Both the position numbers and the translations under genes were made by a program. From SMYC01 sp965197495 (lineage in GTDB: Bacteria > Acidobacteriota > Vicinamibacteria > Marinacidobacterales > SMYC01), in NCBI GenBank assembly GCA_965197495.1, contig OZ240210.1, positions 3,286,001 through 3,350,000 of the forward strand: 64,000 bases of DNA, read 5' to 3'. The notes under the pieces were generated by a model, which searched no databases, was not told the origin of the DNA, and saw only the letters and a program-made list of their open reading frames with translations. The stretch's first letter is position 1. Every line of letters starts with the position of its first letter. Below are positions 25,553 to 35,518 of the stretch, piece after piece.

Positions 25553-27115
25553 TCAACGGATAGTTACATTGGCGCCGTCGAGGATCGTTCCTTGGGCGCG
25601 CTCGAAGGCGGCGATCGCCTTGACGTAGTCGATGAGGGCGCGCAACTCGTTGGCCGCGGCTTGGGAGACGTCGCGCTGAGCTTGGACGATGAAAAAGCTC
25701 GTCGACATACCTACCTGGAATTTTTTCAGCTCGGCATCGAGGCGTTTCTGCGCGAGGTCGCGCGCCACGCGGGTCACATCGATCCGCTTGCGGTTCGTCT
25801 GGACGGCGCGCCCCGTCGCGCGAACTTCTTGCGCGATGAGAATCTCGTTCGAGTCGATCGCGGCCCTTTGTTGGCGGGCGGCAACCTGCGCTTGCGCGTA
25901 TTGAGCTTGAGCTTGCGAGTTTCCGAGCGGGTAGGAGATGTTCAACCCCAATGACCAATCGCGAAAATCTCCACCGAAAACTTGATCGATCGCGTCCCCG
26001 TAACCGCCGGGGATGACGAGGGTCGGTGGGACCGCAAAACCCTCGCGCACGAGCCGGGTGCCGCCGATACCGTTGAACGCGATGGAGCCCACGAGATCGA
26101 CCTGGGGCATCAGCTGGTTCTTGCTGAAACGCACGTTGTAATTGCGGGTCTCGAGCTCGACCCGTCTCTGATCGAGGACGGGGCGACGCTCGAGCGCGAT
26201 GCGCACCGACTCCTCGAGGTCGATCTGGATCTCCTCGATCGTCGGCTGGTCGAGGGGCGAGTAGGTGCTCGTCCAAAACGCCTCGGTCTCGGGATCGTTG
26301 ATGAGGAGCTTCAGCATGTCTTCGGTCAGTCGGATCGCCTCCTCGGCCAGGATGACGGCTTCCTCGCGAGAGGCCACCTCGGCCTCGGCTTCGAGAACGT
26401 CAATGGGCGCCATCGTGCCCACTTCCACCTGGATGCGATTGTTCCTGCGAAGATCCTGGGCGAGCCCGAGCGACGTCAGAGCCACCTCCAAATCCCGAAT
26501 TGCGAAAACCAGATCCCAGTACGCAAACTCCACATCCCGCACCGTATTCATCACCTGAGCTTCGAAAGCGTTGCGGGAGATACGCTCGCCGTTATTGGTT
26601 ACGACGATTTGCTGCTTTTTTGGATCGGTCCCGAAGCTCTGCATGAGCGGCTGGACGATCTGGCCGGAGATGGAAGAGTCGTAGAGCGGGTTGAAGCCGG
26701 AGAACGCGCTGTTGGTGGTGGCGCGCAGGTTCTGCCACGTGATGGCGTAATTGGCGCCCGTCGAGATCTCTTGCTGCCACGTGATGTTGTAGTTCGTCCG
26801 CGTGCTCGTGAGCGTTGGCGCACCGACGAGCTGGGTCTGCGCGGGCGAAGAGCTATCGAGATTGTTGAAGTTTCCCGAGATGAAGGGCTGATACACCGCT
26901 CTTGCGAACCGCACGCCCTCTGCCTGAACTTGCGTATCGAGGCGCGAGACGACGATGTCGAGATTGTTCTCGAGAGCCATTTCGATGGCGTCATCGAGGG
27001 TGAGCTGTATCGCGTTGGGATCTGCGGTCCGCTCGGGCTGGGTGACCTGCCCGTAAGCGCTCGCGCCGGCGGCGAGGCAGATCAACAGCACGAAGAAAAG
27101 GCGCTTCACGTTCAT
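25553..27115 (-). CDS. TolC-family outer-membrane efflux protein
   Basis: The 520-residue protein begins with a signal peptide (MNVKRLFFVLLICLAAGASAYG) and continues with the duplicated coiled-coil/beta pattern of TolC. Typical phrases are LTLDDAIEMALENNLDI and a Q/A-rich helix with AQAQYAQAQVAARQQRA near residue 400. It would form a trimeric channel across the outer membrane and periplasm. No inner-membrane pump or adaptor gene is next to it. It is divergent from truA across a 211-bp gap. Ribosome-binding sequence GAGG precedes the ATG. Confidence 0.9.
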   Translation of the reverse strand: MNVKRLFFVLLICLAAGASAYGQVTQPERTADPNAIQLTLDDAIEMALENNLDIVVSRLDTQVQAEGVRFARAVYQPFISGNFNNLDSSSPAQTQLVGAPTLTSTRTNYNITWQQEISTGANYAITWQNLRATTNSAFSGFNPLYDSSISGQIVQPLMQSFGTDPKKQQIVVTNNGERISRNAFEAQVMNTVRDVEFAYWDLVFAIRDLEVALTSLGLAQDLRRNNRIQVEVGTMAPIDVLEAEAEVASREEAVILAEEAIRLTEDMLKLLINDPETEAFWTSTYSPLDQPTIEEIQIDLEESVRIALERRPVLDQRRVELETRNYNVRFSKNQLMPQVDLVGSIAFNGIGGTRLVREGFAVPPTLVIPGGYGDAIDQVFGGDFRDWSLGLNISYPLGNSQAQAQYAQAQVAARQQRAAIDSNEILIAQEVRATGRAVQTNRKRIDVTRVARDLAQKRLDAELKKFQVGMSTSFFIVQAQRDVSQAAANELRALIDYVKAIAAFERAQGTILDGANVTIR

Positions 27116-27326
27116 AGTTATCCTCTGGTTGCTCGGTGTCGGACGGGAACTTCTCCTCTAATCGTGCGGACCTCGACTGCAAAATACGCGAACTCCGGTA
27201 ATTATGTTCCCAACAAAGACCACCATTGTAGTACGCCACCGCACGCCGTGTAGGAGAGACCGCGCTAAAACACTCCAAAAACGAGGGTTTCGCTCGATTT
27301 GACGTGCAAGCTAGAATGTGGGGCTC

Positions 27327-28070
27327 GTGCCGCTATATAAGATGACCCTCGCCTATGACGGCACTGCGTATAAGGGTTGGCAAGTGCAACCCGAATGCGA
27401 CACCATTCAGGAACGCGTTCAAGCCGCACTCACGCGCATGGCGAAAAGTTCGGTTGACGTTGTCGCGGCCGGGCGCACGGATGCCGGTGTCCACGCGCTA
27501 GGGCAAGTAGCGCATTTTCAGCTCGTGCGCGAAATCCCCCCCGAAGGCATCCTCCGAGGCCTGAACACAATGCTTCCCGGGGACATCCGCGTCCGCACGG
27601 TGGAGAAAGCCGAGCCGGAGTTTCACGCCCGCTACAGCGCCCACTCGAAGACCTATCGCTACCACCTCGAGCGCGGCCCTGTGCCTCTGCCGTTCCGCAA
27701 CCGCTTCACTTTCCACTATCCTTACGAGCTCGACCACGAGGCTCTAGAGCAAGGCGCCCGCGCGTTTGCCGGGGAGCACGATTTCAAGGCTTTTCAGGCT
27801 TCGTCCTGTAACGCCAAAACGACGACCCGAACGGTGCTCGCCTCGCGGTGGCTCGACGACGGTAGCGAGCTCATTTACGAAGTGACGGCGACCGGCTTTC
27901 TGCAGCACATGATTCGCAACATGGTCGGCACGTTGCTCGAGATCGGGCGGGGAAAACGCGCGGCCGAGTCGATCCCGCACCTTCTCGAGCGCGGCGATCG
28001 AACGGAGGCGGGACCGACCGCCGCCGCGAAAGGGCTAAAGCTCGTCGAAGTCCACTACGAAGACGCATGA
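27327..28070 (+). CDS. truA: tRNA pseudouridine(38-40) synthase TruA
   Basis: The enzyme modifies the anticodon stem-loop of tRNAs. The catalytic motif AAGRTDAGVHALGQVAHF is near residues 46-63, with the nucleophilic Asp in RTDAG. TGFLQHMIRNMVGTLLEIGRG near residue 195 is also diagnostic. The start is uncertain: GTG 27318, GTG 27327 (chosen, GGGG four bases upstream) or ATG 27342. A TAGAAT box at 27312-27317 would make the mRNA nearly leaderless. The stop overlaps uvrA by 4 bp. Confidence 0.93.
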   Translation: MPLYKMTLAYDGTAYKGWQVQPECDTIQERVQAALTRMAKSSVDVVAAGRTDAGVHALGQVAHFQLVREIPPEGILRGLNTMLPGDIRVRTVEKAEPEFHARYSAHSKTYRYHLERGPVPLPFRNRFTFHYPYELDHEALEQGARAFAGEHDFKAFQASSCNAKTTTRTVLASRWLDDGSELIYEVTATGFLQHMIRNMVGTLLEIGRGKRAAESIPHLLERGDRTEAGPTAAAKGLKLVEVHYEDA

Positions 28071-31000
28071 AGCGCACCTCGAAAGCGCCATCGGTGATCC
28101 GGCTCTGCGGCGTACGGCAAAACAATCTCAAGAATCTCGACCTCGAGATCCCCGTGGGAAGCCTTCTCGCCGTCACCGGCGTTTCCGGCTCGGGTAAGTC
28201 CTCGCTCGCTTTCGACACGCTCTATGCCGAAGGCCAACGCCGCTACGTCGAGAGCTTCTCCACTTACGCCCGCCAGTTTCTCGACCGCATGGACAAGCCG
28301 GAGGTCGACGCGATCTACGGAGTGCCTCCCGCAATCGCCATCGACCAGAGCAATCCGGTCAAAAACTCACGCTCGACCGTCGGCACGATGACCGAGATCA
28401 ACGACCACGTGAAGCTTCTCTTCGCGAAGATGGCCGCCCTTCATTGTCGCGGCTGCGGCGGGGTCGTCGAAACCGACGACCCGGATGCCATCGTCGCGAA
28501 GCTCGCGTCAACGATCCCGCTGGCCGAAGCGGGACGCAAAAGCCACGAACGCGCGATGGTCAGCTTTCCTCTCCTACTAAGCGAGCGTGTCACGCCCACA
28601 GAAGTCGCGCGACAGCTCGAGCAGATGGGCTGGCGCCGTTTGCTTCGACCCGACGGCTCCATCGAGGAGATCACAGCTCGGGCCCTGGGAACGCGTGTCG
28701 ACATTCTCGTGGATCGTCTTCGGCTCGACGACCGCGCGCGGCTTGTCGACGCTCTGGAGCAAGCACTTCGATTCGGCAAAGGACAAGTGAGTGTCTGGCT
28801 TTCGGGAGGCGAGCAGAAGTTCAGCGAGAAACGTCAATGTCCCCGCTGCGAGACGACCTATAGCGAGCCCGTTGCCAATCTATTCTCATTCAACAGCCCG
28901 ATAGGTGCTTGCGCGAGCTGCAAAGGATTCGGACGGACGATCGGGATCGACCTCGACCTCGTCATACCCGATCCGCTTCTGAGTTTGCGCGAAGGCGCCA
29001 TCAAGCCGTGGCAAACGAAAAGCTACGCCGAAGGCCAAGCCGATTTGATGGCTTTTTGCCGGCGCCGCAAGATCCCCGTCGACAGCTCGTGGAAGTCGCT
29101 TCGCGACGAGCACCGACGCCTCGTGGTCGAAGGCGACGCGAGCTTCTATGCCATCGAGGGTTTCTTCGAATGGCTCGAGGGGCGCACGTACAAGATGCAT
29201 ATCCGCGTGCTCCTCTCGAAATATCGCAGCTATCACCGTTGTGAAGAATGTGACGGCACGCGATTCTCGCCTGATAACGACACGCTCCTCTATCGGCTCG
29301 CAGGCCGCAATGTTGCAGAAGTCTACGCGCTCGACATCTCTCGTGCCCTCGAATATTTTCGCGAACTGTCTCGAGTCGGCAAGAACCCAATGGCGTCGAT
29401 GCTGCTCCAGGAGATCGAGAACCGGCTCGAATATCTAGAGCGCGTCGGCCTGGGATATCTGACCCTCGACCGTCAATCGCGCACGCTCTCCGGCGGTGAA
29501 GTGCAACGCGTCGATCTCACGACCGCACTCGGCTCGTCGCTCGTCAATGCGCTCTACGTGCTGGACGAGCCCTCCATCGGGCTCCATCCGCGGGATACGT
29601 CCCGGCTGATGGAGATCCTGGAACGGCTCCGTGACGGCGACAACACGATCGTCGTCGTCGAGCACGATAGAGAGGTCATCCGGAGGGCGGACCACATTCT
29701 CGATCTCGGCCCCGCGGGAGGCGAGCGCGGCGGTGAAGTCTTATATTTCGGTCCGACCGCGGGCCTTTTCAAGCAGCGCGGCTCGCTCACCGCGCAGTAT
29801 TTGAGCGGCAAACGCGCCATCCCCGTTAGGGACGCACGGCGGAAGGTCGCACCGGGCCATGCGATCCGCATCCGCGGGGCGCGCGCGCACAACCTCAAGG
29901 GGATCGATATCGAAATTCCGCTCGGGCTGCTGGCCACCGTGACCGGTGTCTCCGGCTCGGGCAAGAGCAGCCTCGTCAACGACGTGCTTCTAAGAAGCTA
30001 TCAGCGCTTTTGCCGCGACCCCGTCGCTTCCCCGGAAAATTACGACGCGATCCATGGCCTCGACCGCGTGCGTGACGTCGTGCTCGTCGACCAGTCGTCC
30101 ATCGGCCGTACGCCTCGCGCCAATTCCGTCACTTATCTCAAAGCCTATGAGGGTATCCGCCGCTTGTTCGCCTCTACCTCGGACGCCAAAAGGCGCGGCT
30201 TCGAGGCGAGCACGTTCAGCTTCAACGTCGACGGCGGCCGGTGCCCTCTTTGCAGCGGTGCAGGCTTCGAGAAGGTCGAGATGCAGTTCCTCTCGGACGT
30301 TTACGTCACGTGCGAGTCCTGCTCTGGGTCAAGGTTCCGAGACGAAGTGCTCGAGGTGCGCTTCAAGGGCGCGAATATCCGCGACGTGCTCTCGATGACG
30401 ATCGCCGACGCACTCGATTTCTTTTCCGGACACGAGAAAGTGACGCGACCGCTCGAGACCGTAGCCGATGTCGGGCTCGGCTATTTGCGACTCGGTCAGC
30501 CACTCAATACGCTCTCCGGCGGCGAAGCCCAAAGGCTCAAGCTCGCGTCACGCATGGCGAGCGCCGAGCACGAGAACACGCTCTTCGTCTTCGACGAGCC
30601 GACGACGGGTCTTCACTTCGACGACATCCGCGTTCTTCTGAACGCGTTCGAGAAACTGCTCGACCGCGGCGCGAGCCTTCTCGTCGTCGAGCACAATCTC
30701 GATGTCATCAAGAACGCCGACTGGGTCATCGACCTCGGCCCCGAAGGCGGAGACGCCGGAGGTGAGGTCGTCGCCGTGGGGACACCCGAGGCGCTCGTTC
30801 TCTGCCAAAGCTCGCACACGGGCCGCTTTCTCGCGCCTTACCTCGAGAAAACGCCGCCCGGCGTGAACGCGCGGCCGCTCCCGACATCCCCTGGCGACGA
30901 CAAAACCATCATCATCCGCGGCGCAAACCAGCACAACTTGAAGCACGTGGATGTCGACATCCCGCGCGATCAGATCGTCGTCCTCACCGGCTTATCGGGC

Positions 31001-33688
31001 TCGGGAAAGAGCAGCCTCGCTTTCGACATCGTCTTCGCCGAGGGCCAAAGGCGCTTTCTCGAAAGCTTGTCCGCTTACGCGCGCCAGTACATACGCGTGC
31101 TCGACAAACCCGCAGTCGATCTCGTTCGTGGAATACCGCCGACCATCGCCATCGAGCAACGGCTGACGCGCGGCGGCCGGAGCTCTACGGTGGCCACCGT
31201 CACCGAGATCTACCACTATTTGAGGCTTCTCTATTCGAAGTTGGGGACGCAATATTGCATCGATTGCGACACGCCCATCACGCCACAAACGGTGGATCAG
31301 ATCGTGAAGGAGATCGGCAGTCGTTTCGCGAACCAGACGATCTCCGTTTTCGTCCCTCTGATCCGAGCGCGTAAGGGATCCCATCGCGAAGTGATCGAGC
31401 GCGCCGTCAAAGACGGCTACCCTAAGCTCCGCATCGACGGGAAGCTTGTCCTGACACAGGGGGCCAAGAGCGCCCGGCCTTTGGAACGCTACGCCGAGCA
31501 CGACATCGAAGCGCTCGCCGCGACGCTCGACGTGAAACGGGTCATGACGCGCGAAGCCAGACAAAGCATCGAGAGCGCGCTTCGCCTCGGAAAAGACGCG
31601 GTGCTCGTCATCGCGAGGTCCGAGAGCCGCTATTACAACTTGAAGCGAGCCTGTCCCCGATGTGAGCGCAGCTACGAAGAGCTCGACCCGCGCATGTTCT
31701 CGTTCAACAGCCGTTATGGTGCTTGTCCCGAATGTGACGGCCTCGGCGTGAAAGAAGCCTTCGACGAGGAGCTCGTCATCCCCGACGATTCCAAGAGCTT
31801 GAGAGACGGTGCTATCGCTTTGCTCGAGAAAGCGCCGAAGCTTCTGCCGGGACTCGTGCGCACGCGCATAACGAGGCGCGTGCAGGAGCTCGCCATTGAC
31901 CCATCGCGCGCGTGGCAGCGGATCGCTCGCGCAAAACGCGACGCGTTTCTCGAGGCGCTTTTCGAGGCGCTCGAGCTTCTGTTTCAGGACGCGAGCGTGG
32001 AGCTTCACGGTTTTCTCTCGCAGTACCGCGCTTCGCGCTCTTGCCCGGCATGCGAAGGGGGCCGCATCCACGAAACCGCGCGCTCGGTTCGACTCGGCGG
32101 CTCGGCCATCCACGAGCTGGTTGGGCGAACGCCCGGCGGCGTGCTCGATTTTCTGAAGGCGTTTCGCGCTCGTGAGCTGAAGCGGAACCAGCGCGCAAAG
32201 GCGGTGGCGACATCACTCTCGAAGGAGATCGAAGCGCGGCTCGCGATGCTCGTGAAAGTCGGGCTTTCCTACCTTCAGCTCTCACGCTCAGCCGACACTC
32301 TCTCCGGCGGCGAAGCGCAGCGCGTTCGGCTCGCGGCGCAGCTCGGCTCACACCTTCGAGGTGTCTGCTACGTGCTCGACGAGCCCACCATCGGCCTCCA
32401 CGCTCGCGACAACCGAAAGCTCCTCAGGGCACTTCGTGAGCTCGCCCGCGCCGGAAACTCAGTGCTGATCGTCGAGCACGACGAAGACACTATCCTGAGC
32501 GCGGATCACATCATCGACCTCGGCCCGGGCGGCGGCACGGAAGGCGGCACGATTATAGCCGAAGGCACGCCGCAACAGATCCTTCAAAACCCGAGATCGG
32601 TCACCGGCCAGTCGCTGTCCCGGCAGAGAGCGACATTACGGACGCACCGCGGGCTTCGAGACGTCCCGACGCTCGGGATCCGGGGTGCGCGACAAAACAA
32701 CTTGAAAAACGTCGACGTGGACTTTCCGCTCGGGCGACTCTCCGTGGTCACCGGTGTGTCGGGCTCGGGAAAGAGCACGCTCGTCCGTGACGTTCTGGAA
32801 AAGGCGGTGCGCCGCGCCCTTGGCTCGAGCGCGCTACCTGGCGCGCATGATGGGCTCCTCGGGGTCGAGCATCTCGATCGCGTGCGCGAAGTCGATCAAA
32901 CCCCGATCGGCAAGACCCCTCGCTCGATCCCCGCGTCCTATGTCGGCTTCTACGACGAGTTGCGTAAGCTCTTCGCCGCGACCCCGGCGGCCCGCATGGC
33001 GGGCTACGCGCCGGGGCGGTTTTCCTTCAACGTCAAAGGCGGCCGCTGCGAGGCCTGCTCCGGCGCGGGCACGATCAAGATGGAGATGAGCTTTCTCCCG
33101 AACGTCTACGTGCATTGCGAGAGCTGTGGTGGCCGCCGGTTCAACGAAGAGACGCTCTCGGTGCGCTTTCGGGGCAAGAACATCCATGAGATTCTCGAGA
33201 CGACGCTCGCCGATGCCGAGGTCCTCTTCGAGAGCGTCCCTTCGATCAAACGACCCATCGCTCTGCTGAACGCCATTGGACTCGGCTATCTCACCTTGGG
33301 ACAGCCTTCGAACACACTGTCTGGCGGCGAAGCACAGCGCATCAAGCTTGCCTACGAGCTTGCCAAGCCCTCGCGTGGCCGTACGCTCTACATTCTCGAT
33401 GAGCCGACGACCGGCCTTCACCCCGCGGACATCGGAAAGCTCATGGGTATCCTGAATGCGCTCGTCGATGCAGGGAATACAGTCATCGTCATCGAGCACA
33501 ACCTCGTCGTCGTCGCGGAAGCGGACGCGGTCATCGATCTGGGACCCGAAGGCGGTGCTGAGGGCGGCCGGCTCGTCTTCCACGGCCCGCCCGAGGCGCT
33601 CGTTCGAGCCAAGGGCACGCATACGGGGCGTTTCCTCCGTCAGCACTTGAACGGCCGAAGCGTGCCCGCCGCGTCGTCAACGGCTTAG
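28067..33688 (+). CDS. uvrA: Tandem-fused double UvrA, 1873 aa
   Basis: The product is two UvrA-like proteins end to end, so it has four ABC ATPase domains where a usual UvrA (about 940 aa) has two. Walker A loops appear near residues 39, 627, 976 and 1563 (VSGSGKSS or close variants). Signature motifs TLSGGEVQR, TLSGGEAQR (three times) and four DEPxxGLH Walker B motifs are intact. Each half keeps its zinc modules (CPRCETTYSEP and GRCPLCSGAGF in half 1; CPRCERSYEELD and GRCEACSGAGT in half 2). UvrA finds DNA damage as a dimer with UvrB in nucleotide excision repair; here one chain might supply both protomers. Starts with ATGA overlapping truA. Confidence 0.95.
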   Translation: MKRTSKAPSVIRLCGVRQNNLKNLDLEIPVGSLLAVTGVSGSGKSSLAFDTLYAEGQRRYVESFSTYARQFLDRMDKPEVDAIYGVPPAIAIDQSNPVKNSRSTVGTMTEINDHVKLLFAKMAALHCRGCGGVVETDDPDAIVAKLASTIPLAEAGRKSHERAMVSFPLLLSERVTPTEVARQLEQMGWRRLLRPDGSIEEITARALGTRVDILVDRLRLDDRARLVDALEQALRFGKGQVSVWLSGGEQKFSEKRQCPRCETTYSEPVANLFSFNSPIGACASCKGFGRTIGIDLDLVIPDPLLSLREGAIKPWQTKSYAEGQADLMAFCRRRKIPVDSSWKSLRDEHRRLVVEGDASFYAIEGFFEWLEGRTYKMHIRVLLSKYRSYHRCEECDGTRFSPDNDTLLYRLAGRNVAEVYALDISRALEYFRELSRVGKNPMASMLLQEIENRLEYLERVGLGYLTLDRQSRTLSGGEVQRVDLTTALGSSLVNALYVLDEPSIGLHPRDTSRLMEILERLRDGDNTIVVVEHDREVIRRADHILDLGPAGGERGGEVLYFGPTAGLFKQRGSLTAQYLSGKRAIPVRDARRKVAPGHAIRIRGARAHNLKGIDIEIPLGLLATVTGVSGSGKSSLVNDVLLRSYQRFCRDPVASPENYDAIHGLDRVRDVVLVDQSSIGRTPRANSVTYLKAYEGIRRLFASTSDAKRRGFEASTFSFNVDGGRCPLCSGAGFEKVEMQFLSDVYVTCESCSGSRFRDEVLEVRFKGANIRDVLSMTIADALDFFSGHEKVTRPLETVADVGLGYLRLGQPLNTLSGGEAQRLKLASRMASAEHENTLFVFDEPTTGLHFDDIRVLLNAFEKLLDRGASLLVVEHNLDVIKNADWVIDLGPEGGDAGGEVVAVGTPEALVLCQSSHTGRFLAPYLEKTPPGVNARPLPTSPGDDKTIIIRGANQHNLKHVDVDIPRDQIVVLTGLSGSGKSSLAFDIVFAEGQRRFLESLSAYARQYIRVLDKPAVDLVRGIPPTIAIEQRLTRGGRSSTVATVTEIYHYLRLLYSKLGTQYCIDCDTPITPQTVDQIVKEIGSRFANQTISVFVPLIRARKGSHREVIERAVKDGYPKLRIDGKLVLTQGAKSARPLERYAEHDIEALAATLDVKRVMTREARQSIESALRLGKDAVLVIARSESRYYNLKRACPRCERSYEELDPRMFSFNSRYGACPECDGLGVKEAFDEELVIPDDSKSLRDGAIALLEKAPKLLPGLVRTRITRRVQELAIDPSRAWQRIARAKRDAFLEALFEALELLFQDASVELHGFLSQYRASRSCPACEGGRIHETARSVRLGGSAIHELVGRTPGGVLDFLKAFRARELKRNQRAKAVATSLSKEIEARLAMLVKVGLSYLQLSRSADTLSGGEAQRVRLAAQLGSHLRGVCYVLDEPTIGLHARDNRKLLRALRELARAGNSVLIVEHDEDTILSADHIIDLGPGGGTEGGTIIAEGTPQQILQNPRSVTGQSLSRQRATLRTHRGLRDVPTLGIRGARQNNLKNVDVDFPLGRLSVVTGVSGSGKSTLVRDVLEKAVRRALGSSALPGAHDGLLGVEHLDRVREVDQTPIGKTPRSIPASYVGFYDELRKLFAATPAARMAGYAPGRFSFNVKGGRCEACSGAGTIKMEMSFLPNVYVHCESCGGRRFNEETLSVRFRGKNIHEILETTLADAEVLFESVPSIKRPIALLNAIGLGYLTLGQPSNTLSGGEAQRIKLAYELAKPSRGRTLYILDEPTTGLHPADIGKLMGILNALVDAGNTVIVIEHNLVVVAEADAVIDLGPEGGAEGGRLVFHGPPEALVRAKGTHTGRFLRQHLNGRSVPAASSTA

Positions 33689-33691
33689 GGT

Positions 33692-33788
33692 CCCGCCTTT
33701 AGGCTATGGCGGGTGTCCAGGATCGAAGACGCCTCGTCCGGCAAGAGAGGACAACGAGCATCCCCCTCTCCCAATTAAAGGAGAGGGG
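33692..33788 (+). terminator. Hairpins after uvrA
   Basis: Two stem-loops follow the uvrA stop. CCCGCC/GGCGGG spans 33692-33713. A stronger 9-bp stem CCCCTCTCC-loop-GGAGAGGGG spans 33763-33788. Neither has a T-tract, so termination is only possible, not shown. Confidence 0.35.
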
Positions 33789-33844
33789 TGCCCGAGGGGG
33801 GGTAAGTGCTTAGGTCGATTGTTCCGGTCGTTGAGCTGTTTGTA

Positions 33845-34026
33845 CTAAAAGGTAGCGAGTGATGCCTTCCACTGCCGATCAGCCTGTCCGAGAGTTTTGC
33901 AACGGCTGTGCCATCGAGCTAAGCGATTTTGTTTCAGTAGATTGACGCTGAGACTCGCTTCTAGCCCGCCAGAATTGTAAGCGAATCCGACGCGCTCACA
34001 ACAAACGCATCTAGCATAACTTTTTT
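33845..34026 (-). pseudogene. Possible protein remnant next to ISL3 copy 3
   Basis: A minus-strand frame from the ISL3 border reads RCVCCERVGFAYNSGG, then LARWHSRCKTLGQADRQW, and stops at 33845. It could be the tail of a gene cut by the ISL3 insertion, but no matching 5' part is found at 36334-36394. I do not recognise it. Confidence 0.25.
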
Positions 34027-34041
34027 GCCTCTCCTGCCATT

Positions 34042-35262
34042 TCAGTGGATCCTCTCGAGGGTGAGACCGCCACAGTTTAGGTAGACGAGACTGATGAGAG
34101 CTTCGGCAGAGTGGAGTCCAAAGCTGCGGTGGCTCAGCAGCCGGATTTTGTTGTTCATTCCTTCGAGTCGGCCGTTGCTGAGTCTCCACGTGACCCACGC
34201 GATGACGCCATCGAAGTGGCTGCGGATCATCTTCGCCGCGCGTTTGACGGGCTCTATCCTCGAGCTCATAGCGCGCCGCAGCCATCCTCGGAGAAACTTC
34301 TTGGCCCATGTCTCGGTTTTGTAGGTGTAGAGGTCCATGAAGTCGTCGCGCAGAAGCATGGCGCGGCAGAGGCGACGATTAGCTCGCACCTGCTCGCGGA
34401 GCACCCGTTTGTCTTTCGCGCTGCGGTTGTGTTTGGCCTTGAGAAGGGGAAACTTGGTGTTCTTGAGGTTGCGCCGGGCAGTCCCTTTGAGCTCGCGCAC
34501 CAGCTCGCGCCGGGTCTTATCCACGGCCTCGTTCAGATGCTTGACGATGTGGAAGCGGTCAAAGATCACCCGTGCCTGAGGAGCCTTTTTGCCGACGACA
34601 GTTATGTACGGCTCCCACATGTCCATGCTGACCGCTTCGAGCTCCGCGGCTCTTTGTGGTCCGAGCTTGCGGAAAAACCGCAGCAGCGTCTTGGCCTTGC
34701 GCTCCTTTCCCGCCCAGACGACCCGGCCGCTGAGATGGTCTATTACCACTGTTAAGTACTTGTGGCGTTTGCGGTAGCTGATCTCGTCCATCCCAATCAC
34801 CCGCAATCCATCGAGCTCGCGCCGCTCATCCCGCTGCTCGGCAACCACTCGCTGGATGATCCGTCGCACCGAACGCCACGTCACTCGGAAATAGTTCGCT
34901 ACGGCGCTGACGTCCGTCCTCTGTGCCAGCCACGCTACCTCTTGTTCGAAGCTTTTGGTAAAGCGGCTTCCCTTGTCGGCCCAAGGCACCTTTTCTCTGA
35001 CCACTCCACACCGCCGACATACCACTCGTCGGATCGAGTAGCGAAGATAGGTCCGGACTCCGAACAGGTCCAAGTGCCGCCAGTAGCGATTGTAGCGATC
35101 TTTGTTCTTGCGGACCTTTCGTCCGCAAATCCCGCACAGAGGCTTCCTCCTCCGTGGTACTACATCCACCACCACTCTGGCTTTGTCCGCCTGGAAGTGG
35201 AAACCTCGGACCCACAGGCCTTGCAATCCGATGAGCTTGTTGACTAACGTAGTAACGCGCAT
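34042..35262 (-). CDS. ISL3-family transposase, intact, 406 aa
   Basis: The start is taken at ATG 35262 (MRVTTLVNKLIGL); the frame is open 20 codons further. Zinc-binding pairs CGICGRK and VCRRCGVV occupy residues 40-90. A helix-turn-helix-like stretch (VSAVANYFRVTWRSVRRI) follows, then the DDE core with IGMDEISY, VSMDMWEPY and GRLEGMNNKIR. It cuts and pastes the element through its terminal repeats and could also mobilise copies 1 and 2, whose own genes are broken. The stop is one base before an ATG formed by the element end. Confidence 0.93.
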   Translation of the reverse strand: MRVTTLVNKLIGLQGLWVRGFHFQADKARVVVDVVPRRRKPLCGICGRKVRKNKDRYNRYWRHLDLFGVRTYLRYSIRRVVCRRCGVVREKVPWADKGSRFTKSFEQEVAWLAQRTDVSAVANYFRVTWRSVRRIIQRVVAEQRDERRELDGLRVIGMDEISYRKRHKYLTVVIDHLSGRVVWAGKERKAKTLLRFFRKLGPQRAAELEAVSMDMWEPYITVVGKKAPQARVIFDRFHIVKHLNEAVDKTRRELVRELKGTARRNLKNTKFPLLKAKHNRSAKDKRVLREQVRANRRLCRAMLLRDDFMDLYTYKTETWAKKFLRGWLRRAMSSRIEPVKRAAKMIRSHFDGVIAWVTWRLSNGRLEGMNNKIRLLSHRSFGLHSAEALISLVYLNCGGLTLERIH

Positions 35263-35518
35263 CGCGGGAACGCTCTTTTCTCTTTCGGAAAAAAAGATTC
35301 TAGCGTTCTCGCCGATGCGCATCTACACATGGCTTACCCTCTCAACCCACGGGCCTCACCAAATGCCACTGCCCCTCAGCGGGAGACGAGGCTGTGGGAA
35401 ACGCCCCCACGGTTCTGGTCGTTCAGACCTTGCTCACGACTGAGTTCTCTTCGAAGCCTGGAAGGGCGTTTTCCATAGCCTCCACTAATCGAGCCCCCCC
35501 TTCCTTATTCCATATGAA

